NCBI RefSeq assembly: GCF_028888695.1
Contig: NZ_PNFF01000001.1
Span: forward strand, 1,001,501-1,065,500
Length of the DNA: 64,000 bases
Source of the DNA: Bacillus methanolicus
GTDB lineage: Bacteria > Bacillota > Bacilli > Bacillales > Cytobacillaceae
Reading direction: 5' to 3'
Made by a program: the position numbers and the translations under genes. Positions 17,533 through 26,650 of the stretch are shown piece by piece. Below the pieces are notes generated by a model. The model was given only the letters and a program-made list of their open reading frames with translations, made no database searches and had not been told where the DNA came from. Position 1 is the stretch's first letter. The number at the start of each line of letters is the position of its first letter.

Positions 17533-18109
17533 CCTTGTTCAAAAATATTCACAAACTTGTCACAAATCGTTCTTATTATTTGTGATATTTTATGAACGTA
17601 TTGAACAATTAACCTCGTAATTTTTCTTCAGTAAAGAAATTCTGTTGAGTTCCCAGAGATAAAAGGTATTTTCCGATCCGAAATCCCTTCTATAATATTG
17701 AGATAAATACTCAATGACTTTTTTTTGAAATGTCTAACAGTATGGAATCTTATGTACAAAGAGTGCTGGCGGCAGGCGATCTCTGATCTCATTATTATTA
17801 GTCATTATCGCTATCATTGTGTTATTTGTTCATTCGTTGCTGTCTGTTGCTATTATCTTACTGTTCCTACTGTCGTTTTCTCTGTCATTCCATGTCCTGT
17901 GTGTTGGTTTATGACAATAAAAGACCGCCTATGTATTATTTTCTTTTTTCCTTTTTTATTAAAAAATTAATCTTAACTGATACAAATTATTAATATCATT
18001 AACATTTTCTAAAGGTATGTTTAATTGAAGTTTTAAAGCTGTTCCAATTAACAGCTGGTTTAGTTCAATGTGTGAAAAAATACGTGCAAAAATAATTGCT
18101 GTATTTTCC
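17533..18109. other. Gene-free region between the MCP operon and the CPBP gene
   Basis: About 575 AT-rich bases. Open frames here (17725-17970 plus, 17959-18109 minus) have no ribosome-binding site or recognisable protein similarity. A short hairpin attgag/ctcaat before a T run lies near 17700. The minus frame from 18109 down to 17959 could be a decayed gene end, but this is not supported. Confidence 0.5.
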
Positions 18110-18961
18110 TTAAAAAGTGACAGTATTCCTTCTAACTTTTGTTTTGCGAAATCCAATCCAGCAGATAATGAGTACATATAGTACGATAACAGGAAGAGCA
18201 GCTTCGATCCCAAATGTACCGCCCGTAATCCAAACACTGTCCGATTTTAACCTGAGCATCACAAGGGAAGAATGACTTCTGTCGGGCACAGGAGCAAATT
18301 GCACCATTTGGGAATTAATAAAAAAGTTCCAAATGATATGCACCACGACTGCATTCCATACATTCCCCGCCATATAAACAATAAGCGAAAACATAATGCC
18401 AACCAAGCTGCCTGCGATAAGTACCAAGCACACATCAACCAACTGTAACCCATTCACAGTAAGTAAATGAAGAGCACCGAACAAGATGGAAGTGATGAAA
18501 ACGGCGGTAATCGCATTCCATTTGTCTTCGATTAGCTTAAACAAATAACCGCGGAACAAAATCTCTTCAATCACCCCGGCAGAGCATGCCGTGAAGAACG
18601 AGCCAATGATAAACGCTAAAGCAGATTCAATATGAAGTTGTTCTTGCTTTTCAAAAACGACGAATTCTGTGAGCAGATAAAATGCTATAACTGTAAGTGG
18701 CATTGCCAAACCAACAAATACCCATATTTCACCAGTATCAAACAGTTTATGAATACGATAATATCCACTCGATTTTTTAAAGAACAGCCGCGCATACAAC
18801 CATAGCAGTCCTACAGTAAATCCAATACGTATAAGTTCTTTGACCACAACCCGCATCGTACCGTTTTCAATCACATCCGTCAGGGGAATCACAAAAATGG
18901 CTGCTAACAAAAACAAAATAACCAACATCAAACAATGTATAACTACCTTTCCCCAGTGCAT
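18110..18961 (-). CDS. CPBP-family intramembrane metalloprotease
   Basis: A 283-residue polytopic membrane protein with about eight hydrophobic spans. The three CPBP/Abi motifs are present: EEILFRGYLF (about residue 137, catalytic Glu pair and Arg), FGALHLLTV (about 170) and HIIWNFF (about 216). Family members cleave membrane substrates (prenyl-protein endopeptidase type) and several protect against a cell's own bacteriocins. GGGAGGAG precedes the ATG. No bacteriocin gene was found beside it. The C-terminal span after residue 250 is unusual but in frame. Confidence 0.87.
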   Translation of the reverse strand: MHWGKVVIHCLMLVILFLLAAIFVIPLTDVIENGTMRVVVKELIRIGFTVGLLWLYARLFFKKSSGYYRIHKLFDTGEIWVFVGLAMPLTVIAFYLLTEFVVFEKQEQLHIESALAFIIGSFFTACSAGVIEEILFRGYLFKLIEDKWNAITAVFITSILFGALHLLTVNGLQLVDVCLVLIAGSLVGIMFSLIVYMAGNVWNAVVVHIIWNFFINSQMVQFAPVPDRSHSSLVMLRLKSDSVWITGGTFGIEAALPVIVLYVLIICWIGFRKTKVRRNTVTF

Positions 18962-19174
18962 AACTAATAGCTCCTCCCTTTTTATGGTTCACGAAGCCAT
19001 ATCAAAGCTGGCAACCTTAAAACGAGTGCACAATGACCCTATCGTTCACAATGTACCGCTTTACAAATCTTATATTATGTTATTTGGGTTAGATATGTAG
19101 TCTCTTCACCATATTCTGTGATGTCCACACAATTCCTGAAATAAGTTAGCTAGATTGGTACTCAATCTAGAGTA

Positions 19175-19283
19175 GCCCCTTCGTCAGCTTGCAGACCACT
19201 AAGTTGGTAGAATGGAAGCGGTCAAGTGCTTTCCTTGACGGCTTCCATTCTACCAACTACAATGCGGAAAGCTGATGGAGGGC
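19175..19283. repeat. Long nested hairpin inside the ISL3 element
   Basis: Inner arms agttggtagaatggaagc and its exact inverted copy (19202-19258) enclose gtcaag/cttgac; outer arms gcccCttcgtcagctt and aagctgatggagggc pair imperfectly. A separate hairpin tagattg/caatcta lies at 19151-19169. All are between the transposase stop and the left IS end. Confidence 0.8.
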
Positions 19284-19287
19284 AAGG

Positions 19288-20481
19288 TTAAGCAACCTGA
19301 TTTTTATAAGTTTTACCTGTACATTCCAAAAATACACGTAGCCGAAATCTTTCAAGGTTTCTGAAGCCAAAAGCACGTCTTTTGATGTTCTTAATCTTAT
19401 GGTTTGTACCTTCAATCCGGCCATTCGTAAAAGGTGTAAGAAAATATTGTAAAATTTGTGCCTTCCAATTTTCTATCGTCTTGGCAACTTGATGAAATGA
19501 AGGAAATGGGCTGCTCCATGCGAGTTGAATCCATTCTTCTAAGAGTGAATCAGCTGTATCATAGTCATTCACTTGGTATATTTCTCTAAAGAGTTCTTTT
19601 AGAAAATAGGCATATGACAATTCTGAATGCTCTTTGAGCATCTCGTCTAATTGTTGTTTTTCATTAGCCGTTAACTTTTCAGAACCTTTCAAGAGTTTAA
19701 ACCGTCCCTTTTTTAGTCCAGGAGTTTTCTTTCTAACTTGGTCAAGTGCATGTGTCACCTTTTGCACCACATGATATTTATCAATGACGATACAGGCCTC
19801 TGGGAATATAGATTTAACAGCTTTATGAAAGGGATCCCACATATCCATGACAACGGTTTGAACACACTTATTAGCCAGGATCTCCTTGGAGAGTAAGGTT
19901 AGAGTAGAATCATAACTACGTTGATGTTCCATACCAAGAACACTGCCGGATTGGGCATCCATTAGAACGGTTTCATATCGGTGACCCTTTCGAACAGCGA
20001 TCTCATCAAGGCTAAGGACTAGTTCATTGTTTTCTAAAGCACTATCAAGATGTTCTAAATGCTCCATTTCTTTTTCTTTAGCGATGGAATAAAAAATTCT
20101 TTCTACTGTCGTATAAGGAACTTTTTCCTTTCGACTTACTTCTTGAATAGTGGATCCATTGCACATTTGATACAGATATTCTCTGTATCGATTGGTCTGA
20201 TGCTTATTAGGACTGATAGATTCAAATGTTTGTGAAAATACCTCATTACAGTTGTGACAACGGTATCTATGCACTCTGACTAATAAGAAAAGGGGCTTAC
20301 CTAATACGGACAAGTCACGAACCTTTCTTGTCCGCCAGTCGTGGACATTACTGGTAAAAAAGCCGCAAAAAGTACAACGTTCTTCCATCGTATTTTTCTC
20401 AACATGTAACAGATTGCAATCTTCAAGAAATACTTGTTTAACAACTTCAAATTCTGGCAAATCTAGTGATACGGAAAACAC
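19288..20481 (-). CDS. ISL3-family transposase
   Basis: A 397-residue DDE transposase. N-terminal zinc-finger region with cysteines in CTFCGFF and HRYRCHNCNEVF, a helix-turn-helix near residues 95-130, and the DDE_Tnp_ISL3 core (LSLDEIAVRKGH, VVMDMWDPFHKA, and the C-terminal GRIEGTNHKIKNIKRRAFGF). It is full length for the family and no frame break was seen. An AGGAGG site precedes the start. Confidence 0.92.
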   Translation of the reverse strand: MFSVSLDLPEFEVVKQVFLEDCNLLHVEKNTMEERCTFCGFFTSNVHDWRTRKVRDLSVLGKPLFLLVRVHRYRCHNCNEVFSQTFESISPNKHQTNRYREYLYQMCNGSTIQEVSRKEKVPYTTVERIFYSIAKEKEMEHLEHLDSALENNELVLSLDEIAVRKGHRYETVLMDAQSGSVLGMEHQRSYDSTLTLLSKEILANKCVQTVVMDMWDPFHKAVKSIFPEACIVIDKYHVVQKVTHALDQVRKKTPGLKKGRFKLLKGSEKLTANEKQQLDEMLKEHSELSYAYFLKELFREIYQVNDYDTADSLLEEWIQLAWSSPFPSFHQVAKTIENWKAQILQYFLTPFTNGRIEGTNHKIKNIKRRAFGFRNLERFRLRVFLECTGKTYKNQVA

Positions 20482-20642
20482 TTTTGAACCTCCTGTTATG
20501 TTAAGTCACGCTAACATTATTGCCAGGAATTCGTGAGTGTTTTCCTTATTTTTTGGGTTAAATCACAAAATGTGGTGATGAATCAAAACATCTAATTTCT
20601 CTTGATTGAACTCTTCTAAAATAGTGATAATATAACAAAAGA

Positions 20643-20657
20643 GGTGCGAATTGCACC
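20643..20657 (-). terminator. Probable terminator of the CBASS operon
   Basis: Hairpin ggtgc/gcacc (with an extra pair each side) followed on the minus strand by CTCTTTTGTT, 74 bases beyond the patatin gene stop. Confidence 0.55.
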
Positions 20658-20730
20658 CCATTTTAAATGATTGTTTACTATTTTACACTTTCAAATCCAA
20701 ACCTGTTTATTAGAATTCAAACCATTATTA

Positions 20731-21699
20731 CTATTGAAGTATTGCACTTCTTTCGAAAAACATATCTTTTATGCCTAGCGGAATAAAAGTCCTTTCAAAC
20801 ATGTGGTTTGCTTCCTGTATCATGATAGAAATATCTTCTTTGTTCGTGGTGTCTAATGGTATCGGTCGAGGAAGAGTTGGATTTAAACGGATTAAATTAC
20901 TTCCGATTAGATACCTGGCAGTGTGTTCAGCACCTTTTGACTGTGCTTGCATCGTAAGTTCCACCAGCTTCTTCCTCCAGGACAACCATCCACCTGCTTC
21001 CGCAATCTTATTAGGGGCATTGTATAAACTGTCACCTGTTCCAATGGAAAGCACTTTTATTTGATCAAGTGTAAATCCTAACTTTTTGGCCTCAGCTATC
21101 CCTACTAATACTGGATTGTTTGCCCAAAGTCCACCATCTATTTTACATTCTCCGTCACCTATATTGGCAGCAGGGAAGTATGTAGGAGCGGCGGACGTTG
21201 CCAATCCTACCTCCCACATGTAACGCTCTCCGTCCCTAATATAATCTGAGCAGTGGGGAGTTTTATAAACTTTAGGTTCAGCTTTATGATGTTCAATGGA
21301 AGGAATACACAACAATGTCTTGGCATCATTAATCCTCTTATCAGTGAACTTCTCCATTAAAAGGGCTTTTAATGATGTGTTATCGTAAGATGTGTTAATA
21401 AAATATCCGCTTGCCTTTTTATTACCGAAAATACGCTTGCCTTCACTAATATATAGATTGGAGATTTCTTCAGCGCTCATTCCAGATGCCAATCCTAAGC
21501 ATATGATTCCACCAGTTGATGTACCTGCTAATAAATCGAAGTGTAGGTAAATGGGCGTTCTGATAACTTCTTCAACAAGTTTTAAATATCGAGCAGGAAT
21601 TATTCCCTTCATTCCTCCACCATCAATTGATAAAATTTTAAAGGCATTATGTTCTCTTGGCTGCCAGTTCCCCGTCTTTATGTGTTCCCAATTTAACAT
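20731..21699 (-). CDS. capV: CBASS effector: patatin-like phospholipase (CapV type)
   Basis: A 322-residue patatin-fold lipase. The oxyanion loop is DGGGMKG (about residues 26-32), the nucleophile serine is in GTSTGG (Ser61) and the catalytic aspartate is in DGGLWANN (Asp188). In CBASS such effectors are switched on by a cyclic nucleotide and degrade the membrane of the infected cell. It is the last gene after the CD-NTase and the E2-like gene, with only 3 bases to the latter's stop, which supports this role over a house-keeping lipase. Confidence 0.88.
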   Translation of the reverse strand: MLNWEHIKTGNWQPREHNAFKILSIDGGGMKGIIPARYLKLVEEVIRTPIYLHFDLLAGTSTGGIICLGLASGMSAEEISNLYISEGKRIFGNKKASGYFINTSYDNTSLKALLMEKFTDKRINDAKTLLCIPSIEHHKAEPKVYKTPHCSDYIRDGERYMWEVGLATSAAPTYFPAANIGDGECKIDGGLWANNPVLVGIAEAKKLGFTLDQIKVLSIGTGDSLYNAPNKIAEAGGWLSWRKKLVELTMQAQSKGAEHTARYLIGSNLIRLNPTLPRPIPLDTTNKEDISIMIQEANHMFERTFIPLGIKDMFFERSAILQ

Positions 21700-21702
21700 T
21701 TT

Positions 21703-22116
21703 TTACTTCCTCTCTGTAAAACTAATTGGGCTGTGGGGAGCTTCTTTACCCCACCAAACACCTTCTTCTAACCAAATATTATAAAAATATAACCATTCAG
21801 AAGCCCAAGGTATTAGGGTATCAGAAATTAACATGTCAGGTCTATAACTATTATCGTTTGGATGATATAAACATAAGGAGTTGTCGCCATAACGAAGGGG
21901 TGCGGATCTTAATATTTCTGGCTCCAAGACAAAAACCTTAGGTTGATATGGATCGTATTGGATTTTGACAGTGTAGATTGGTGATTTTTCTGAAGGTTGC
22001 AGTTTTCCTATCCAGTAAATATTTTGATGACTATCTTTAAATAGTCTAAATGAAGGGAATTTTTTTGATATGGCAAAATTTTGCAATCCCAAATTAATGG
22101 TTTTAATATTCTTCAT
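21703..22116 (-). CDS. E2-like conjugating protein of a short type II CBASS
   Basis: A protein of about 137 residues from the ATG at 22116 (the frame is open to 22158). It has the features of bacterial E2-like proteins: a cysteine in NSLCLYHP (about residue 82), followed by a conserved LIPWASEWLYFYNIWLEEG helix. In short type II CBASS an E2 acts without E1 or JAB partners and modifies the C-terminus of the CD-NTase to activate it. The start overlaps the CD-NTase gene by 14 bases, showing translational coupling. The family call rests on motif and context. Confidence 0.72.
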   Translation of the reverse strand: MKNIKTINLGLQNFAISKKFPSFRLFKDSHQNIYWIGKLQPSEKSPIYTVKIQYDPYQPKVFVLEPEILRSAPLRYGDNSLCLYHPNDNSYRPDMLISDTLIPWASEWLYFYNIWLEEGVWWGKEAPHSPISFTERK

Positions 22117-23122
22117 CTTGTTTACCATAAAAACGATGGTCGCGGACTTTTGTCCCATGATCTTGGTTTAGGATGCCAGCAGAAGACACTTTTACTAAGC
22201 CTCTACTAATATTGTCAGCCATATCCTTTACTTCACCTAGACTGGATGGAAAGTAGGACTTACCGAAAATGTTTTGCCATTTTTCAATGCTGCTTTCCTT
22301 GTCCTTATCATCTAAAGCGTCTTGGCAATCGTCTTTTAGATTTTTTACCTTTTTGAGGAACCGTCCAGCTTTCGTATGATCCCAATTTCTTGCCAAATTT
22401 TCATCTTCAAGGGAAGGATTTTCAACGTATATCTCATCTTCTTCTAATAGACATTCCAATTGATCTACGAGAGAGATTAATGTTTCTACCAATGTTTCAG
22501 CAATGGAACTTTTTTTCACAAAACTGTTTCCGATTAAAGTGGTCATTAAGATAGATTTGGGTGCTGTATCTTTTCCGACATTATCGTCTCGCCAATGCTT
22601 CATGATTTTCACTATTTTTGCAAAATAACCGTCTGTCTTGCTGTTAATGGCATTGCACCAATTAGTAAATCCTACGGGATTAGTTTGGCACCATTCATTT
22701 TCCTTCTTGGAAGGAATCTTAATGACATTCTCAAATGGCAACGCGGGAACGATATCAACATGAAAGTCCCCAGCGTAATCAATTCTTACACAACGGTCTT
22801 TCACTTTTACTCTATCTTCAAATTCTTTATGACTTTTAATTCGGACGGAAATTTTTTTGAGGATATCTTTTGGTTCTTCCTTTTCGTCAATATTGAGAAG
22901 GAGAATGGCATCAACATCAAATTCGTCATTATTTTTAGGTTTAACTCCTGTGTCGGTACTGTAAGATCCTTGGGAATAAAAGTCCAAGAATAGGTCTTTT
23001 AATTCTTCGTCTTCTTTAAAATTGTTTTCCCAATGGTTTAGTGCACTTTCAACACGGCTTTTCCTTGTTGGATTCAATGAGATGTTCCCTACAAATTTTT
23101 TAAAATGGTCATTTAACTTCAT
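22103..23122 (-). CDS. CBASS CD-NTase (cGAS/DncV-like cyclic nucleotide synthase)
   Basis: A 339-residue nucleotidyltransferase that would make a cyclic di- or tri-nucleotide on phage infection. The active site is seen as GSYSTDTG (Gly-Ser, residues 52-53), EFDVDAILLL (Asp69, Asp71) and FHVDIVP (about Asp123). The C-terminal helical half is typical of SMODS proteins. The chain ends FYGKQDEEY, a flexible tail of the type that E2 proteins can conjugate. Product nucleotide and clade cannot be assigned. It is the first gene of the three-gene operon. Confidence 0.88.
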   Translation of the reverse strand: MKLNDHFKKFVGNISLNPTRKSRVESALNHWENNFKEDEELKDLFLDFYSQGSYSTDTGVKPKNNDEFDVDAILLLNIDEKEEPKDILKKISVRIKSHKEFEDRVKVKDRCVRIDYAGDFHVDIVPALPFENVIKIPSKKENEWCQTNPVGFTNWCNAINSKTDGYFAKIVKIMKHWRDDNVGKDTAPKSILMTTLIGNSFVKKSSIAETLVETLISLVDQLECLLEEDEIYVENPSLEDENLARNWDHTKAGRFLKKVKNLKDDCQDALDDKDKESSIEKWQNIFGKSYFPSSLGEVKDMADNISRGLVKVSSAGILNQDHGTKVRDHRFYGKQDEEY

Positions 23123-23156
23123 AAATTCACTCCAGTATGGTTTAAGAGTATTTTTG

Positions 23157-23205
23157 GTTCATGTTAGGAGTATGTAAAATCCAGATGCAAAATCTTAACA
23201 TGAAC
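23157..23205. promoter_or_regulatory. Inverted repeat upstream of the CBASS operon
   Basis: The 10-base arms gttcatgtta and taacatgaac are exact inverted copies 29 bases apart, 35 bases upstream of the CD-NTase start. It could be an operator or a leader hairpin. No regulator gene accompanies the operon. Confidence 0.45.
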
Positions 23206-23405
23206 ACTTATAATTTAATAATACTATTGAACTATTAAACTAATCAATAGTTAGTGGGAATATTTGTTCTGCACTACTATATATAGTATATATTTCATAA
23301 AAGTAATAACTACTTAAATATTGTATGACCAAAAGTATAAGGGTAGCTACCCCTCTCCCACTCCCTAATCCAATTGGGTTGATTATATGGTATGTCAACA
23401 CTAAA

Positions 23406-24242
23406 CTAGACAATTTTTTTAAGGTGTTCCTTTTTGTATTCAATAGGGCTTAAATACCCGAGTGTTCCGTGAATTCTTATATGATTAAACCAATGTACAT
23501 AATCATCTAATTCCAATTTTAATTGCTCTAAACTTTCAAAATATTTACCTTTTACAAATTCTGTCTTGATAATTTTAAATGTGGCTTCGGCTACTGCGTT
23601 ATCATATGGGCAACCTTTCATGCTTAACGACCGTTTAATCTCGAATGTTTCTAAAGCTTCATCGATTGTCTTGTTTTTAAACTCGTTTCCTCGGTCTGTG
23701 TGAAATAGTTGAATTTGTCTTAAATCAGCTTTAATCGTTGATAAGGCTTGGTAGACTAGTCCAGCATCTTTATTAGGACCGGCACTATGTCCAACAATTT
23801 CTCTATTGTAAAGATCAACAAATAGACATATGTAATGCCAATTTTTTTGGACCCTTACGTATGTTAAATCACTGACTACAACCGTTAATTCCTTTTGTTG
23901 ATCAAATTCCCTATTCAACACATTTTCAACTTTAGATTCATTACATTTATCCACATGTGGCTTAAACTGGGCAACTGTATATTTTGATACTAGCCCATTT
24001 TCTTTCATGATTCGGCCAATACGTCTTCTGGATGCAATTTTACCGAGTTTTTTCAACTCATGTTTTATCTTACGAGTGCCATAGTTCTGGCGGCTTTTAT
24101 GAAAAATATCGATTATGGTAACAGTAAGTTCATCATCTGATTTAGATTGCTCTTTTGCTTCATAATAATAGGTACTTCTTGGGAGTTGTAGGACGTCGCA
24201 CATTGCTGATATCGAGTATTTGTGACGATTATTTTTAATCAC
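23406..24242 (-). CDS. IS3-family transposase OrfB
   Basis: A 278-residue integrase-type transposase with the HTH_21 segment (YGTRKIKHELKKLG) and catalytic positions in VVSDLTYV, FHTDRGNEFKN and VAEATFKIIKTE. It begins 2 bases after the orfA stop, in the arrangement used for an OrfAB frameshift fusion. All catalytic residues are present. Confidence 0.92.
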   Translation of the reverse strand: MIKNNRHKYSISAMCDVLQLPRSTYYYEAKEQSKSDDELTVTIIDIFHKSRQNYGTRKIKHELKKLGKIASRRRIGRIMKENGLVSKYTVAQFKPHVDKCNESKVENVLNREFDQQKELTVVVSDLTYVRVQKNWHYICLFVDLYNREIVGHSAGPNKDAGLVYQALSTIKADLRQIQLFHTDRGNEFKNKTIDEALETFEIKRSLSMKGCPYDNAVAEATFKIIKTEFVKGKYFESLEQLKLELDDYVHWFNHIRIHGTLGYLSPIEYKKEHLKKIV

Positions 24243-24244
24243 AT

Positions 24245-24526
24245 TTACTTTCGTCCTAGTATCAGCGCAGCTTGCTTTAAAATATCATTCTCCATCAGTA
24301 AACGCTGATTTTCTTTACGAAGCTTGATCAGTTCTTCTTTTTCAGGTGTTCGGTTGTCCTTCTCTTTAAATGAACCAGATGTTTGGCTCTGTTTCACCCA
24401 TTTGTCTAATGCCGAAGGCGTTAAATTGTATTCACTTATAATGTCTTTTCTAGGCTTACCACTTTCATATAGTTTGACCATTTGAGCTTTAAATTCGGGA
24501 GTAAATGTTCTTCTAGCTCTCGTCAT
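24245..24526 (-). CDS. IS3-family transposase OrfA
   Basis: A 93-residue HTH_Tnp_1 protein (RRTFTPEFKAQMVKLYESG, then SEYNLTPSALDKWVKQ) with a C-terminal leucine-zipper stretch. GGAGGT lies 10 bases before the ATG. Confidence 0.9.
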   Translation of the reverse strand: MTRARRTFTPEFKAQMVKLYESGKPRKDIISEYNLTPSALDKWVKQSQTSGSFKEKDNRTPEKEELIKLRKENQRLLMENDILKQAALILGRK

Positions 24527-24589
24527 ATCGGCGTACCTCCATTAACTGAATGAGATGAAGTAGACTTCCAAATTTAGAGGGTAAACACC

Positions 24590-24701
24590 GCAACTTGACA
24601 AGGAGCCTCTACGGGCATGCTTTCCCAGCCAGGAAACCAGATGATGAAAACATCTGGCTTGCCAAACAGGCTAGCATACCCGCCTCTCCTAGTAAAGTTG
24701 C
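24590..24701 (+). ncRNA. Structured IS-borne element, copy A
   Basis: A 112-base cloverleaf-like sequence. P1 pairs GCAACTT-GACAA-GGAG with CTCC-TAGTA-AAGTTGC; P2 pairs CGGGCATGCT with AGCATACCCG; an internal hairpin is CCAGATG/CATCTGG. It lies inside IS3 copy 2, upstream of orfA on the opposite strand. Copies B, C and D keep the same plan with different bases in the stems. Not recognised as a known RNA family. Confidence 0.55.
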
Positions 24702-24990
24702 TGGTATGGGATCTCTTATGCTTGATTAGCAGTATACCCAGATTGGATGGTTAGTCTACCTGACCTTAATTTTTTTGTCCAGTTAAGTGTAGCCGATTCA
24801 ATACTTTCAATCACCTTATCTAGGAACACAATCGAATAGGAGTGGGTAACTAGCATCCGACTTCTCACACCCAGGTATGAAAATAAATCCCTACGGTCCA
24901 TACTGGTATTGATACAAAAAGTATTAATATGCCACTCTTTATGGTGGTTTTACCTTGTATTGAGGCTTTGTATCGAATTTTTGAAGATAA

Positions 24991-25167
24991 ATGCCTCAGC
25001 AGATTTCAATTTGAATCTTAATGAGGAAGCATACAAAGCAGTCTCAGAGTTTATTAAATTTTATAATGAACGCCGGATACATTTCAGTTTTTCTGTATCT
25101 ATCACCAAAAGAACTCTATGCAATGCAAGAAAAAGAAACTTTTATCATAAAGGAAGTTCGGGTATAA
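24991..25167 (+). pseudogene. C-terminal remnant of another IS3-family transposase
   Basis: The reading frame carries EEAYKAVSEFIKFYNERRIH, the typical end of OrfB, and after a frame change continues YLSPKELYAMQEKETFII and stops at 25167. Only the last 55 or so residues remain and a frameshift separates them. It is followed at once by structured element B. Confidence 0.75.
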
Positions 25168-25194
25168 CATTACCATATCAATTGAAAAACTCAG

Positions 25195-25297
25195 CTTGAT
25201 ATGGTGTGGCGGGCATGATAGACTAATTCGGCGATGCCAACTAAGTAATGGTTGGCTACTTGGGAGAGGATGATGCTCTCAGAGACTCCATGTCAAG
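25195..25297 (-). ncRNA. Structured IS-borne element, copy B
   Basis: A 103-base version on the minus strand: P1 CTTGA-C-ATGG with CCAT-A-TCAAG, an internal hairpin GCCAAC/GTTGGC, and the conserved 3' segment CTATCATGCCCGCCAC. P2 is weaker than in copies A and C. It lies 27 bases downstream of the stop of the IS3 transposase remnant. Confidence 0.5.
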
Positions 25298-25380
25298 TTA
25301 CAATGCCCCTTGTCTATAGTTCGGGATAGAAATCAAAAAATAATATAATAAGAAAAAATGAACCTTTTTCAACACAAAAA

Positions 25381-26650
25381 CTATGAAGAGAACTGTAATT
25401 GAAGTTCTTTAATTTCATATATTATCTTATCTACAAACTCTATTCTCTTCTCACTATCCAGTTCCTTCACATAAAATTTCATCGCTGTGCCTATGTCTAT
25501 TCCAAAAGCTAATACATTTCTAAATTCATCTTCCATTCCTTCAACACTTGCATATCCTAAATACTCAAATCCGTTGCCACATGTATCGGGAAACAAGAAA
25601 ACATTATATAGTTGATTAAATCTATTTTTCATTGATAAAGAATAAAACAACTGTTTTACAATATCTCCCCAACCTGGTAACTTATCTAACCCAGCCTTAA
25701 TCCGATAATACTTGGCATCAAATATAAAAATTGATTCACCCGTCTGTATCAAAATGTCTGGAATCTGCGATGTTTTAAGCTTGTTACCTTTAAACATCCA
25801 GTACGGATTGGGTACTATGATATGTAGTTCATCCATGTCCCCTAGTATTTCTGAACAAATCGATTCCCAAACATTATGAAAGAATGGCGTAGCATAAATA
25901 TTAAAATTATCAGAATTTCTATTTCGTGATTTCATTTCTAAATAAGATAAAATTTTCTTAAAAAGTGTGATTTCACGATCGACATAGGTAGTCCTTAAAG
26001 CTTGTTGTAATCTATACTGCATGTACTTTATACTGTTACAGGGTGTTATCAATATAAAATTCAAAATTAAAATTAAAGAGCCATCCGAATCTTTCTTTAA
26101 TTTCTTTAAGTACAAAAGCATGAATTAATGTTAGTTCGTGGTCATTAGCTATATCATTTTTAGATGTAATTAAATCTATGTAAAACATCTTATTTTTAAT
26201 CAAAATCGGCGACATTTTAGTCAAAGTTTTTGACCAATTAATTCGTGCATTTCCATTTATTTGTTCTATTCTTCTTTGCATGTAAATTAAACCGTTCTGA
26301 CGATAGTCTTCCACAAACCATTGCACTAATTCAAATACTTTGGTGGTCTCTTTGTCTCCTAACCAATCATTTTCCTCTTCATCCAACAAATTTGTTTTTG
26401 AATATTTATTTAATACCTTGTAAATTAAACGTGCAGCCAGCTGCTTTTCATAATCATTTGATGGGATTTCCATTCCTTTGGGTAAAACAACAAAGAGATT
26501 TTCTTGAAATTCTATGATTCCGGTTATCTTGAATCTAACTAAATCATTTCTTATCTTGTCGCATAAACCTCTTTCGTAAAATACTGAAGGGATTTTTACG
26601 TATTTACTGGTCTTATACTCATGTTCCGTGAAAAAATACAGATTATTCAT
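25381..26650 (-). pseudogene. LlaJI-type restriction endonuclease subunit R2, frameshifted
   Basis: Two overlapping frames together make one protein of the LlaJI R2 (McrC-like) type. The first (26650-26036, 204 residues) is the N-terminal part and stops after FEFYIDNTL; the second resumes near 26040 in another frame with NSIKYMQYRLQQALRTTYVD and holds the nuclease core PDILIQTGESIFIFDAKYY, a PD-(D/E)XK motif. A one-base change near 26038-26045 explains the break. It could be a real inactivating mutation, a sequencing error or, less likely, a programmed shift. The first frame starts 8 bases inside the end of the R1 gene, so both are coupled. Confidence 0.78.

Larger units (their letters stand above)
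19104..20580 (-). mobile_element. ISL3-family insertion sequence
   Basis: About 1.48 kb with one transposase. The ends carry imperfect inverted repeats (left cttcaccatattctgtgat; right, inverted, catcaccacattttgtgat). A second similar block (aattcctg..aataa) occurs inside each end. No target duplication was found. It lies between the CPBP gene and the CBASS operon. Confidence 0.75.
23388..24800 (-). mobile_element. IS3-family insertion sequence 2
   Basis: A 1413-bp element with 26-bp imperfect inverted repeats that begin TG at both ends (shared core ACAC-T-AACT-GACAA) and a 3-bp target duplication ATA on each side. It holds orfA, orfB and an unusually long 270-base non-coding stretch upstream of orfA that contains a structured element. 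A fragment of the same element is present at 52933-53199. Confidence 0.88.

Noticed and set aside
17725-17970. Open frame of 81 codons on the plus strand
   Set aside because: No ribosome-binding site, AT-rich low-complexity product, lies in the region between two minus-strand operons; no domain seen.
17959-18237. Open frame of 92 codons on the minus strand overlapping the CPBP gene end
   Set aside because: The overlapping part is a shadow of the CPBP gene; the remainder has no start or recognised similarity.
23240-23443. Open frame of 67 codons crossing the left end of IS3 copy 2
   Set aside because: Part of it is IS terminal sequence, and the rest is non-coding AT-rich DNA.
24590-24701. 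Group II intron domain V or tRNA for the structured element
   Set aside because: It lacks the conserved domain V AGC triad with its hairpin, and no T-arm or CCA-type tRNA features are present.
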